Assembly: GCA_030054145.1 (NCBI GenBank)
Contig: JASGCK010000001.1
Span: forward strand, 62,001-126,000
Direction of reading: 5' to 3'
Source: Cytophagales bacterium
GTDB taxonomy: Bacteria > Pseudomonadota > Gammaproteobacteria > Burkholderiales > Burkholderiaceae_C
DNA: 64,000 nt
The translations under genes and the position numbers were made by a program. Each line of letters begins with the position of its first letter. Positions within the stretch are counted from its first letter, which is position 1. The notes beneath the pieces were generated by a model. That model saw only the letters and a list, made by a program, of their open reading frames with translations, did no database searches and had not been told where the DNA came from. Below, in pieces: positions 19,452-27,021 of the stretch.

Positions 19452-21396
19452 TGGCAATCTCGCCCACGGCTACGACGCGATCAATGGACTGAGTCAACGC
19501 TTGCTCCACAAAATCCTTAGCCACGGTTGTCTTAGGTACGCGCTGCTCAAACCAACTTCGCACATTGGTCTCTAAGCCAATGCCGTGCATATAGTTGTAA
19601 AGCGCCTTGTTGAGCGCCACACCTAGCGCGTCGTGATCGACGCCAGTGGGGTCATCAAACTGCACATCATTTTTTGCAAACACGTGCCCCGAAGCCACAG
19701 CTGGCAAGGGCTGTAGCGTGATACCGTAATCTGCTGGCTGCAAACCTACAGGCGAATGCACGGTGCAAGTGAAACGGTGGAAGTAGCCCGATTGAATGCA
19801 ACCCGCTAGAAAGAGTTGCCGCACGTACTCCAAACTGTCAACCGTGTCTTGTACCGTTTGCGTGGGAAAGCCATACATCAAATACGCATGAACCAAGATG
19901 CCCGCCTCGCTAAATGCTTTGGTGACGCGTGCGACTTGTGCGACGGATACGCCTTTTTTCATCAGCTTTAAAAGGCGATCAGATGCGACTTCTAAGCCAC
20001 CCGAAATGGCAATGCAGCCACTGTCCGCCATGAGGTTGCACAGCTCGGGCGTGAACGATTTTTCAAACCGCACATTACCCCACCACGAGATGCTGAGGTT
20101 GCGCTGCAAAAGCTCATGACTCAAGGCTTTGAGTGATTTGGGTGGCGCGGCTTCATCGACTAAATGAAAGCCCGTTTGCCCCGTCTCAGCTACGATTGCT
20201 TCCACCCGATTGACCAGCGTTTGGGCGCTGGCCGCGTCGTAGCGCGAGATGTAATCTAAGCTCACATCACAAAAGCTGCACTTCTTCCAATAGCAGCCGT
20301 GCGCCACGGTCAGCTTGTTCCAGCGCCCGTCGCTCCATAGGCGATGCATGGGATTGAGCAGATCGAGCAGCGAGAGATATTTGCCAAGCGGCAGACCATC
20401 CCACGTTGGCGTGCCCACGTCCTCAAATGCGATATCGGGCTCGATGAAGTTGGTGTATTGAACAACGCCAGCTACTTTTTGGAAGGTGCGAACCAATCGC
20501 TGCGCAGAACGCTTGCCTTGCAGATGCTCAATGAGCGCCAACAGTGGACGCTCGCCTGCATCAAGTGTGATGTAGTCGAAGTAGTGGAACACACGTGCGT
20601 CGGATAGCTCGCGCAACTCGGTATTGACGAAGCCGCCGCCCAAATTCAGCACGATGTGTGGGTGATTTTTTTTAATCGTTTGCGCCATACGAAACGCCGC
20701 GTAAACCGCACCAGGAAAAGGCACAGAGACCAACACCAGCGCGGGCTGATGGCGTTTGATTGCGGCAAGCGTGAGCTGCTCTAACGTGCTATCTACCAAG
20801 TTGTGCGGCGCAACCAGAGCGTTGGCTAACGGATCAAACGTAGCTTGCGATGCCGCCAACTTTTCGGCGTAACGCACAAACTCAAAGCGCGAATCGATGG
20901 CGTGTTTGATTACATCGGCGAGATCATTTAAGTACAGCGTTGCAATGTGCCGCGCACGATCTTGCGCCCCGAGTGCGCCAAACGCCCAAGCCAAAGGGTC
21001 CGCGCCTTGGTCATCTGCAAAATTGTCTAACGAATCAAAACGCGGACCCTCGGGCAAGAAGCCACGCGCCCCAATGCGGTGTGCCAGCGTGGAGTCGCCG
21101 CCTTGCAAAAACCGAATCACCGCGTCGATGGTGGATGCGTAACGCGCGTACTGATCGAGAAACGAGTACAAGCAGCTAGGCCAATCCCGCTGGGGCTTTC
21201 CAGCCAATAATGCCCTGCAAGCCCCGTGGATATTGGCAATGCCCTCTTTGGATAACAGCTTTAAAACCAGCGCGAGCGCCAAGTCTTCTTGCACCGCATC
21301 AAAACCGCGCGAACGCAAAAACCCTGTGAGATACGCCGTGGACGGATACGGCGTATTGAGCTGCGTCATTGGCGGAATCAATGACAGGATTTTCAT
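19438..21396 (-). CDS. B12-binding-type radical SAM protein with CX4CX2C cluster motif
   Basis: 652 residues. The N-terminal half resembles a cobalamin-binding fold (MKILSLIPPM, then LVLVSVPFPGAVYAAFRMAQ and NLGGGFVNTEL). The radical SAM half carries HGCYWKKCSFCDVS: Cys368, Cys373 and Cys376, spaced CX4CX2C instead of CX3CX2C, as in a subgroup of these enzymes. Later motifs GGLEVASDRLL and YLMYGFPTQT fit the fold. Substrate unknown. Its ATG overlaps the stop of the ParE-type toxin gene as ATGA, so its translation is coupled to the toxin-antitoxin pair. It is convergent with a Bug gene. Confidence 0.85.
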   Translation of the reverse strand: MKILSLIPPMTQLNTPYPSTAYLTGFLRSRGFDAVQEDLALALVLKLLSKEGIANIHGACRALLAGKPQRDWPSCLYSFLDQYARYASTIDAVIRFLQGGDSTLAHRIGARGFLPEGPRFDSLDNFADDQGADPLAWAFGALGAQDRARHIATLYLNDLADVIKHAIDSRFEFVRYAEKLAASQATFDPLANALVAPHNLVDSTLEQLTLAAIKRHQPALVLVSVPFPGAVYAAFRMAQTIKKNHPHIVLNLGGGFVNTELRELSDARVFHYFDYITLDAGERPLLALIEHLQGKRSAQRLVRTFQKVAGVVQYTNFIEPDIAFEDVGTPTWDGLPLGKYLSLLDLLNPMHRLWSDGRWNKLTVAHGCYWKKCSFCDVSLDYISRYDAASAQTLVNRVEAIVAETGQTGFHLVDEAAPPKSLKALSHELLQRNLSISWWGNVRFEKSFTPELCNLMADSGCIAISGGLEVASDRLLKLMKKGVSVAQVARVTKAFSEAGILVHAYLMYGFPTQTVQDTVDSLEYVRQLFLAGCIQSGYFHRFTCTVHSPVGLQPADYGITLQPLPAVASGHVFAKNDVQFDDPTGVDHDALGVALNKALYNYMHGIGLETNVRSWFEQRVPKTTVAKDFVEQALTQSIDRVVAVGEIAITQA

Positions 21397-21686
21397 GATT
21401 TAACGAACAAGGCGGGCTGACGGCTTTGGTGAAAGCAGGCCAGCACGGTGACGGTCTTTCCTTTAATGGTATAGAACAATGAGTAGGGAAAGCGTTTGAG
21501 AACGGCACGCCTAACATCGCCTTCAATTTTTGTGTAGAGGTGCGGGTTGTTTTGAAGAAACTGCTCGGCTCGTGCAACATCAATAAAAAAAGCACCGCCT
21601 CTTTGTAAGTCCACTTGTGAATACTCGTCCCCCGCTTGCAATAACTCAATGCGTGCTAAAGGGGTAAAGTCAACGATGTACGTCAT
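21393..21686 (-). CDS. ParE/RelE-type toxin
   Basis: 97 residues with the RelE/ParE fold: MTYIVDFTPLARIELLQAG at the start, RFPYSLFYTIKGKTVTVLAC with the typical central strand, and a short C-terminal end FHQSRQP. Start ATG 21686 matches the family N-terminus; the longer reading from 21731 runs into the antitoxin gene. The stop overlaps the radical SAM start (ATGA). An antitoxin gene lies 16 nt upstream on the same strand. Confidence 0.82.
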   Translation of the reverse strand: MTYIVDFTPLARIELLQAGDEYSQVDLQRGGAFFIDVARAEQFLQNNPHLYTKIEGDVRRAVLKRFPYSLFYTIKGKTVTVLACFHQSRQPALFVKS

Positions 21687-21702
21687 GACACACAACAACA
21701 AA

Positions 21703-21915
21703 TCAGAGATTGACGTTAAACCTGTCAGCAATGATTTCGCTTAGCTTGTATTTGCGTTCGTTCGGCTTGGCAAGGTGATGTGCCAACCGCGCACGCAACT
21801 CGCGGCGCTGTGACTCTGGAATTTCAAAATCTGCAGGAAGCGATAGCGTGTACTCGATACGCGGCTCCTCGATACGCTGCTGGCTATTTATGAGGGTAGG
21901 GCTATAGGCGGACAT
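21703..21915 (-). CDS. Putative antitoxin of the ParE/RelE-type toxin
   Basis: 70 residues beginning MSAYSPTLINSQQRIEEPRI, charged in the middle (ESQRRELRARLAHHLAKPNE) and ending FNVNL. No family is recognised with certainty. The antitoxin role is inferred from size, charge and its place directly upstream of the toxin. ATG 21957 is an alternative start; neither has a clear ribosome site. Confidence 0.6.
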   Translation of the reverse strand: MSAYSPTLINSQQRIEEPRIEYTLSLPADFEIPESQRRELRARLAHHLAKPNERKYKLSEIIADRFNVNL

Positions 21916-22018
21916 GATGAAGGAATTATCGTATAACACGGCGAAGACCTCGGCCATTGCCGTAGAGAACGCCTAGTCCTTGATCTTGTTACGCTCTGCT
22001 TGTGCGCAGCCTTAGACA

Positions 22019-22504
22019 TCAGACAAGGACTTTGCGCTGCGCGTTGGCCTTTGACCAGTGAAAAATCTCGTAGCTCTCTCGCAGACCAGCGATGAAGAAT
22101 GGATCTGACCTGATGAGGTTTTCGAGTTGTTCCTTTGACTCTGCTTCAGCAATCCATAGACCACCAATTGGTGTCTCGCCAATCTCATGCCGCAGAGAAC
22201 CGCCGACTGGTACAAGTTCCTTATTCTGTTCCAACCAGTTGATGTGTGCTTGCAGATGACGTGCACGAACTTCTTCATAGCCCAGCTTGTCAGTGAAGAT
22301 GATGGCGAACAACATGGTGATCTGATCTGTTTGACTTCGTGTCTGTTGGTTCTCTCCGCTCTCTCTGATCAATTCGTCTCGGGTGGTCTCGCGCCCACAG
22401 GACGTACACGTGAATAGTGCAGACTCTTCGGAGTGACTGAACTGGCTGGAGCCGCAAGTCGGGCAAAGGAGTGTGATCGCGCGGTTGTATTTCTCAGCAT
22501 CCAT
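22019..22504 (-). CDS. Cassette gene: zinc-ribbon domain fused to a YCII domain
   Basis: 161 residues. Residues 14-37 form a zinc ribbon (CPTCG then CTSCG, 16 residues between the pairs) like that of the ECs_2282 family often found in cassettes. Residues from about 64 (MLFAIIFTDK) read as a complete YCII/YciI-like dimeric alpha-beta domain (EVRARHLQAHINWLEQN, PVGGSLRHE, GLWIAEAESKEQLENLI). The two parts are not a usual pair. ATG 22504 has GGAG 7-10 nt upstream. It lies directly downstream of the attC site on the same strand, as expected for a gene cassette. No clear attC follows it. Confidence 0.75.
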   Translation of the reverse strand: MDAEKYNRAITLLCPTCGSSQFSHSEESALFTCTSCGRETTRDELIRESGENQQTRSQTDQITMLFAIIFTDKLGYEEVRARHLQAHINWLEQNKELVPVGGSLRHEIGETPIGGLWIAEAESKEQLENLIRSDPFFIAGLRESYEIFHWSKANAQRKVLV

Positions 22505-22527
22505 AGGAGGACTCCGTTTGTTAAGAC

Positions 22528-22586
22528 ACCTAACGTTTGAGTTCAGTGGCGCGCTTTAGCGCGTCCGCTGGAACGAATTGTTAGAT
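22528..22586 (-). mobile_element. Integron attC site (59-base element)
   Basis: A 59-bp imperfect inverted repeat bounded by ATCTAAC/GTTAGGT on the minus strand. Forward-strand ends are ACCTAAC (22528-22534) and GTTAGAT (22580-22586), matching the RYYYAAC / GTTRRRY core sites. The inner arms GTTCCAG.. and ..CACTGAAC pair around GCGCGCTAAAGCGCGC-type sequence. It begins right after the stop codon of the TIR gene, exactly where a cassette attC belongs. Confidence 0.92.
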
Positions 22587-23357
22587 TTATTCGATAGACT
22601 TTCCACGCTCGATACTCGACATAAGCTCTTTCAGCAAACTCTTTGGAAGACGATTGCCAAACCTGTCCAGAGTAATTTCAGCTGGCGTGCCTGTTTTTGC
22701 CATAGCCATTGCTTCCTCGTGCATCATGCTCATCGGTATATCGATTTCGCGCATACGTGATCGCTCCGCATCATGTTCTAACCGACGAATTCTTGAGTTC
22801 AGCATTCTGGTGTTCTCCAGAATCTCTCCAAGTACGTCTTCTTCTGGTCGCGGCTTTGACGGTGGTTGAGCTTCGGTGTTTGCAAGAATGTCCGCGAAGC
22901 GGCTCTCAAACTGTGGCCAATAAGTGGTGAAAACCTGCTCAAGAGTTTTGTTATCCAAGCCGTTGTTTGCAAGAGTGTCATTGAGGGTCTTTACCAGCCC
23001 AAGCACACTTTCACGAGTAGGAAAAGTGTGATTGAACTGGGCTAGTGGGTCTTCAATATCTTTTGGTTCCAAATCGACAAGCAGAGTACAGACACGAGAT
23101 GTTGAAAGACCTTTCGCGAGAGCACCAGCCTCAAACAATATCCACGGGCGCGTCTTGTTTTCCTGTGTAAGACAAATGATGCCTACAGTTGTGTCTTTCA
23201 ATTGGTCGTTGATCTCACCAAACCAGAGTGAACCACGATCAAGGTCTCTAGTCGAAATCCAAGGTCGGGAGGCCTGAATCACACAGCAAAGCCAGTCGCT
23301 GAGAAAATTGGCAACTTCTTTGCTGCGTTGACCAGACCAACTAAGAAATACCTTCAT
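22587..23357 (-). CDS. Cassette gene: TIR-domain protein
   Basis: 256 residues. The N-terminal ~130 residues form a TIR domain: MKVFLSWSGQRSKEVANFL, GIICLTQENKTRPW and the putative catalytic Glu in LFEAGALAKG. Bacterial TIR domains commonly hydrolyse NAD+ in phage defence or act in protein interaction. The C-terminal part is charged and partly helical (ENTRMLNSRIRRLEHDAERS), with a possible coiled coil. No partner such as a Thoeris ThsA gene is nearby. AGGAG precedes the ATG by 8-9 nt, and GTTAGAT, a cassette boundary, precedes that. Function as a stand-alone defence effector is an inference. Confidence 0.82.
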   Translation of the reverse strand: MKVFLSWSGQRSKEVANFLSDWLCCVIQASRPWISTRDLDRGSLWFGEINDQLKDTTVGIICLTQENKTRPWILFEAGALAKGLSTSRVCTLLVDLEPKDIEDPLAQFNHTFPTRESVLGLVKTLNDTLANNGLDNKTLEQVFTTYWPQFESRFADILANTEAQPPSKPRPEEDVLGEILENTRMLNSRIRRLEHDAERSRMREIDIPMSMMHEEAMAMAKTGTPAEITLDRFGNRLPKSLLKELMSSIERGKSIE

Positions 23358-23378
23358 GCGAAATGCTCCTGAATGAAT

Positions 23379-23432
23379 CTAACATGATACACACGACAAA
23401 GTCGTCGCGCACTTAAATTTAGTTTGTCGCAT
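23379..23432 (-). CDS. 17-codon leader-like ORF ending at a cassette junction
   Basis: ATG at 23432, with AGGATGAG before it, opens a frame MRQTKFKCATTLSCVSC whose TAG stop lies inside the GTTAGAT core site (23377-23383) preceding the TIR gene. It may be a gene truncated by cassette integration, an integron attI-proximal leader, or chance. The arms CGACAAA and TTTGTCG form a hairpin within it. Confidence 0.3.
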   Translation of the reverse strand: MRQTKFKCATTLSCVSC

Positions 23433-23551
23433 AGCTCATCCTTTTTTAAAGTTAATCAATAAAAATCAATTGCTTAAAAATCCAAACGGATTAAATAGTC
23501 AGAAAAACGATTTATCAAGTTGTGAAGCCTTAGCGGCTGCATATTCGGCAT

Positions 23552-25555
23552 TTATATTACCTCGCGGAGTTGCTCTTTGATGCGTTCAAACTCCTGATCA
23601 CTTTGCATCGTTTTGCGATTGGTGGCATACGCCATGCTGATGTGTGCGCTTGCTGCTGCCTCGCAAGCCTTGTCTGTATTGGGCTGGACCCACACCCATA
23701 CGCGGCGTTCGCGCACGAAGAGCATGAAGAATACGCCGATGATGAGCAGTATTGCGCCTGTGTACACAATCGTTTGACCTGGCGCTTTGGTGACTTGGAA
23801 AACGCTGGCTTGGACTTGCGTAAAGTCTTTGAGCTGGAAGATCATGGGCGCGGGATAGGCTTTGGCATCTGATAGCGCGAGCACGGCTAGGTTTAGCCAA
23901 TCGGGTTTGTCGTTCAAGGAGGCGGCGATGCCTTCGGTTGTGGGTGCTTGTGCGAGTTCGTAGAGCACGCCATTCAATATGCGAATTAGCACTTCGCTGG
24001 TTTTGACGCGCTGGTCTTCGGGCACATTTTTTTCTAAGAAGTCGGCAATGCCTTGCAGGCCATCCTTGGCGAATAAGAGCATGACGCGTTCGGCCGATGT
24101 TTGCAGTGCGGCTCGCATTTCTGGCTTGGCAGGATCGCTGGCTTTGACTAGGTAGCGCTGGATGGCGGCTTGTGTGGTGGCGGTGCTTTGTACTGCTTGG
24201 TTGAGGCGCAAAAATCCTTCGATGCCGCCTTTGTCGTCGGACGGAATGCGCCAATAGCGAAAGGGTTGATCGGGTGTGTCGCGCACGCCTACCAAATGCA
24301 GGGGTGTCTCGTTATCAGCGAACTGAATGGGCAGCATATAGTTGTGAAATTCACGGGCTTGCCCTGCCGCGTCGCGCAGTTTGTAGGTGATTGACGGGCC
24401 GACATTGCGCAGATCTTTTTTGCCAAAGGTTTCGACGTTGAGCACACGCAGCGCGGTGTATTCAAGCGTCAGTTTTTCCGTGTCGTTGGCGGTGTTGATG
24501 AGCGCGGAAGCGCCGCCAATCGTGCCCTCTAGCTCAATTGACTTGCCGCCTGCCGCTACTGAGACGGATTGCAGTTTGACGCGCGAGCCGCCATCGTCAA
24601 AGCTGGATTGAAAAATGTTGATGCCTTTGTAAGTCACGGGATGATTGACTTCTACGCGTGCTACTGTTTTTTCATTGGTTTGCTTGTCGTGGATGATGAT
24701 GTCGCTGGCAAACAGTTTGGGCATACCTGTGGAGTAATGCTCGACCACGAACTTTTTAAGTTCAATCGCAAACGGTAATTCTTGTAGCAGCACGCCTGTG
24801 GGTTGCTGGAGAATCGCTGTGCCTGCAGTTTGCCCTTCGGCGACTAAAAGATTGGCGCGAAAGGCCATGTTGTTGGCAGGTAGGCGCGAGCTTGCGGGCA
24901 CATCGGCAATCATGCCGCCGCCTGTAAATACGACTTTATTGCCCAGCCACATTTGCGCACGTGTGAGCATATCGCCATCTAATAAGCCGCCGATGCAGAC
25001 CAGCACGATAGCGCCGTGCGCGGCGATGTAGCCCAGCTTGTGACTACCGCCTGCTTTGGCAGCGATGAAGGTTCCACCTTGACGCTCCTGCGTTTTAGTT
25101 TTCCAGCCCATGCCTGCGAAGGCTTGCTGGATATGGGCTGCAGCGTTGGCAGGCGTGCAGGCCATACGCCATGAGGCGTTATGAGCAAAGGCTTTAAAAC
25201 TTTGTTCGCGCAGGTGTTCTTTGAAGTTGTGGAGGTCGCGCAAAATCTGCGGCGTGTTGCGTGCTACGCACAAGCTCGTGCTGATCACGAGGAACAGCAA
25301 AATGAGTAAAAACCACCAAGCACTGTAAACGGTAAAGAGTCCGATTTTGGCGAACACTTCAGCCCAAAACGGACCGAATTGATTGATGTAATTGTTGTAT
25401 GGCTCTTGCTGTTTGAGTACCGTGCCAATGATGCTGGCGATGCAAATCACCGTTAATAGCGCGATGGCGAAACGCATCGCCGAGAGTAACTCGACGATGT
25501 TTCTAAACCAGTTGGATGTGTTTTTTAGGCGAAGGCCGTGCGTTGAGACTGACAC
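23552..25555 (-). CDS. resB: System II cytochrome c biogenesis protein ResB
   Basis: 667-residue inner-membrane protein with a cluster of N-terminal transmembrane segments (LLSAMRFAIALLTVICIAS, then WWFLLILLFLVISTSLC), a large periplasmic domain and a final transmembrane helix near residue 610 (IVYTGAILLIIGVFFMLF). With CcsA/ResC it delivers and ligates haem to apocytochromes. The segments RVEVNHPVTYKGINIFQSSF and YMLPIQF are family marks. It follows cytochrome c4 by 32 bp on the same strand. CcsA should follow directly but instead lies at 1-593, with the integron cassettes next to resB. Confidence 0.93.
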   Translation of the reverse strand: MSVSTHGLRLKNTSNWFRNIVELLSAMRFAIALLTVICIASIIGTVLKQQEPYNNYINQFGPFWAEVFAKIGLFTVYSAWWFLLILLFLVISTSLCVARNTPQILRDLHNFKEHLREQSFKAFAHNASWRMACTPANAAAHIQQAFAGMGWKTKTQERQGGTFIAAKAGGSHKLGYIAAHGAIVLVCIGGLLDGDMLTRAQMWLGNKVVFTGGGMIADVPASSRLPANNMAFRANLLVAEGQTAGTAILQQPTGVLLQELPFAIELKKFVVEHYSTGMPKLFASDIIIHDKQTNEKTVARVEVNHPVTYKGINIFQSSFDDGGSRVKLQSVSVAAGGKSIELEGTIGGASALINTANDTEKLTLEYTALRVLNVETFGKKDLRNVGPSITYKLRDAAGQAREFHNYMLPIQFADNETPLHLVGVRDTPDQPFRYWRIPSDDKGGIEGFLRLNQAVQSTATTQAAIQRYLVKASDPAKPEMRAALQTSAERVMLLFAKDGLQGIADFLEKNVPEDQRVKTSEVLIRILNGVLYELAQAPTTEGIAASLNDKPDWLNLAVLALSDAKAYPAPMIFQLKDFTQVQASVFQVTKAPGQTIVYTGAILLIIGVFFMLFVRERRVWVWVQPNTDKACEAAASAHISMAYATNRKTMQSDQEFERIKEQLREVI

Positions 25556-25587
25556 AAAGCGCCTATCTGATTCGCGGTGAGTGGGGG

Positions 25588-26253
25588 TTAACGTAGACCG
25601 GCGATGTAGTCAGCCAAAGCCTTGATTTCTTTGTCGTTTAACTTGGCGACCACTTGGCTCATCGACGCATTATTTTTGCGCGTACCGTCGCGGAAGGCGG
25701 TGAGCTGCGTCGCTACGTAGTCAGCGTGTTGCCCCGACAAACGGGGGTATTGGCTTGGAATGCCCGCGCCAGTTGGGCTGTGGCACCCTGCGCAAGCGGG
25801 CACTTGGCGATCTGCAATACCGCCTTTGTAGATTTTTTCGCCCAGTTTGACGAGATCGGCATTTTTGGCAAAACCAGCTTTTGGTTTTTGCGCCGCTACC
25901 CAGTAAGCGATGTTGCGCATATCCTCATCCGTTAAACCCGCCACCATGCCGTTCATCATGGAGGAGGGGCGTTTACCCGATTTGAAGGCTTGCAGCTGTG
26001 CAAGGATGTACTCAGGGTGCTGACCTGCGAGCTTGGGATTAGCGGGAATCGCTGAGTTGCCATCGGCGTTGTGGCAAGCGGCGCAGGCGGCTGCAAATTT
26101 GGCAGAGCCGGCGTTTAAATCGGGTTTGGCTACTTTGGTGGCGGCAGGAGTGGCGGGAGCAGCAGGAGCGGCTTCTTTAGCAGATTCCACGTTCGCAAAC
26201 GCAGCGCTTGTGATGAGGGACGTAGAGACGATGAGGGCAGCAAGTAACTTCAT
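25588..26253 (-). CDS. Dihaem cytochrome c4
   Basis: 221 residues with a signal peptide (SAAFANV) and an alanine/proline-rich linker. There are two c-type haem sites: CAACHNADG (residues 57-61) and CAGCHSPTG (about residue 152). Each half has a downstream Met ligand region such as PRLSGQHADYV. Cytochrome c4 is a periplasmic electron donor to terminal oxidases. It is divergent from engB over 60 bp and leads the resB operon, the standard betaproteobacterial order. Confidence 0.94.
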   Translation of the reverse strand: MKLLAALIVSTSLITSAAFANVESAKEAAPAAPATPAATKVAKPDLNAGSAKFAAACAACHNADGNSAIPANPKLAGQHPEYILAQLQAFKSGKRPSSMMNGMVAGLTDEDMRNIAYWVAAQKPKAGFAKNADLVKLGEKIYKGGIADRQVPACAGCHSPTGAGIPSQYPRLSGQHADYVATQLTAFRDGTRKNNASMSQVVAKLNDKEIKALADYIAGLR

Positions 26254-26313
26254 GGCGCAAAAAGATTTAAGTAATCGGATGAATAAGTACAGCCTCGCAT
26301 TTTACAATGCCCC

Positions 26314-26970
26314 ATGATTGAAATGACCGATAAACAAATTATGGGCTGGCTGCACACCGCCAAGTTCCTCACTACTGCACCCAAATTGGAGTTCCTTCCC
26401 GCGCATGACCTGCCCGAAATCGCCTTTGTTGGCAGATCGAATGCGGGTAAATCGACTTGCATTAATACGCTGACGCAGCAGCACCGCTTGGCGTATGCAT
26501 CCAAAACGCCAGGTCGCACACAAAGCATTAACCTCTTTGCGCTGGGCAAGCAAAAGGTAAATGATGCCGTCTTTGCTGACTTGCCAGGTTATGGCTACGC
26601 GGCGGTGTCTAAATCGGACAAAGCGCGTTGGCAAGCGGTGATGGCAAATTATTTAATCACGCGCGAAAATTTAAGAGCCGTTGTCTTGATGTGCGATCCG
26701 CGTCACGGCTTAACTGATTACGACGAGGCGCTTTTAGAAATGCTGCGCCCGCGCGTGGAGGCAGGGCTCAAGTTTTTGGTGGTGCTGACCAAATCTGACA
26801 AGCTCAATAAAACCGAGGCCGCCAAAGCGCTCTCGATTACCAAGCTCAACGCAGGCGGCGGCGAAGTGCGTTTGTTTTCTGCCTTAAAAAAGCAAGGGCT
26901 GGAGTCGGTTGGGCGCTTGCTGTGGGATTGGACGCATGAAACACCAGAGGTTGTGCTGCCCGTATCCTGA
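26314..26970 (+). CDS. engB: Ribosome-biogenesis GTPase EngB (YihA/YsxC)
   Basis: 218 residues, cytosolic GTPase needed for 50S ribosomal subunit assembly. G-motifs are complete: FVGRSNAGKST (G1), a Thr-containing TPGRTQSINL switch region (G2), DLPGYGYA (G3), TKSDKLN (G4) and SALKKQGL (G5). Start ATG 26314 (MIEMTDKQIMGW) is in the short gap divergent from cytochrome c4. Length is normal. Confidence 0.95.
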   Translation: MIEMTDKQIMGWLHTAKFLTTAPKLEFLPAHDLPEIAFVGRSNAGKSTCINTLTQQHRLAYASKTPGRTQSINLFALGKQKVNDAVFADLPGYGYAAVSKSDKARWQAVMANYLITRENLRAVVLMCDPRHGLTDYDEALLEMLRPRVEAGLKFLVVLTKSDKLNKTEAAKALSITKLNAGGGEVRLFSALKKQGLESVGRLLWDWTHETPEVVLPVS

Positions 26971-27021
26971 AATATGGACAATCTCTGACTCAGAATTTTT
27001 TTAACTTGAACTCATACTGTT

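Noticed and set aside
21958..22018. A second attC after the zinc-ribbon/YCII gene
   Set aside because: The stretch starts TCTAAGG and has a weak GC-rich stem, but lacks a GTTRRRY core at the far end and good arm pairing. At best a decayed site.
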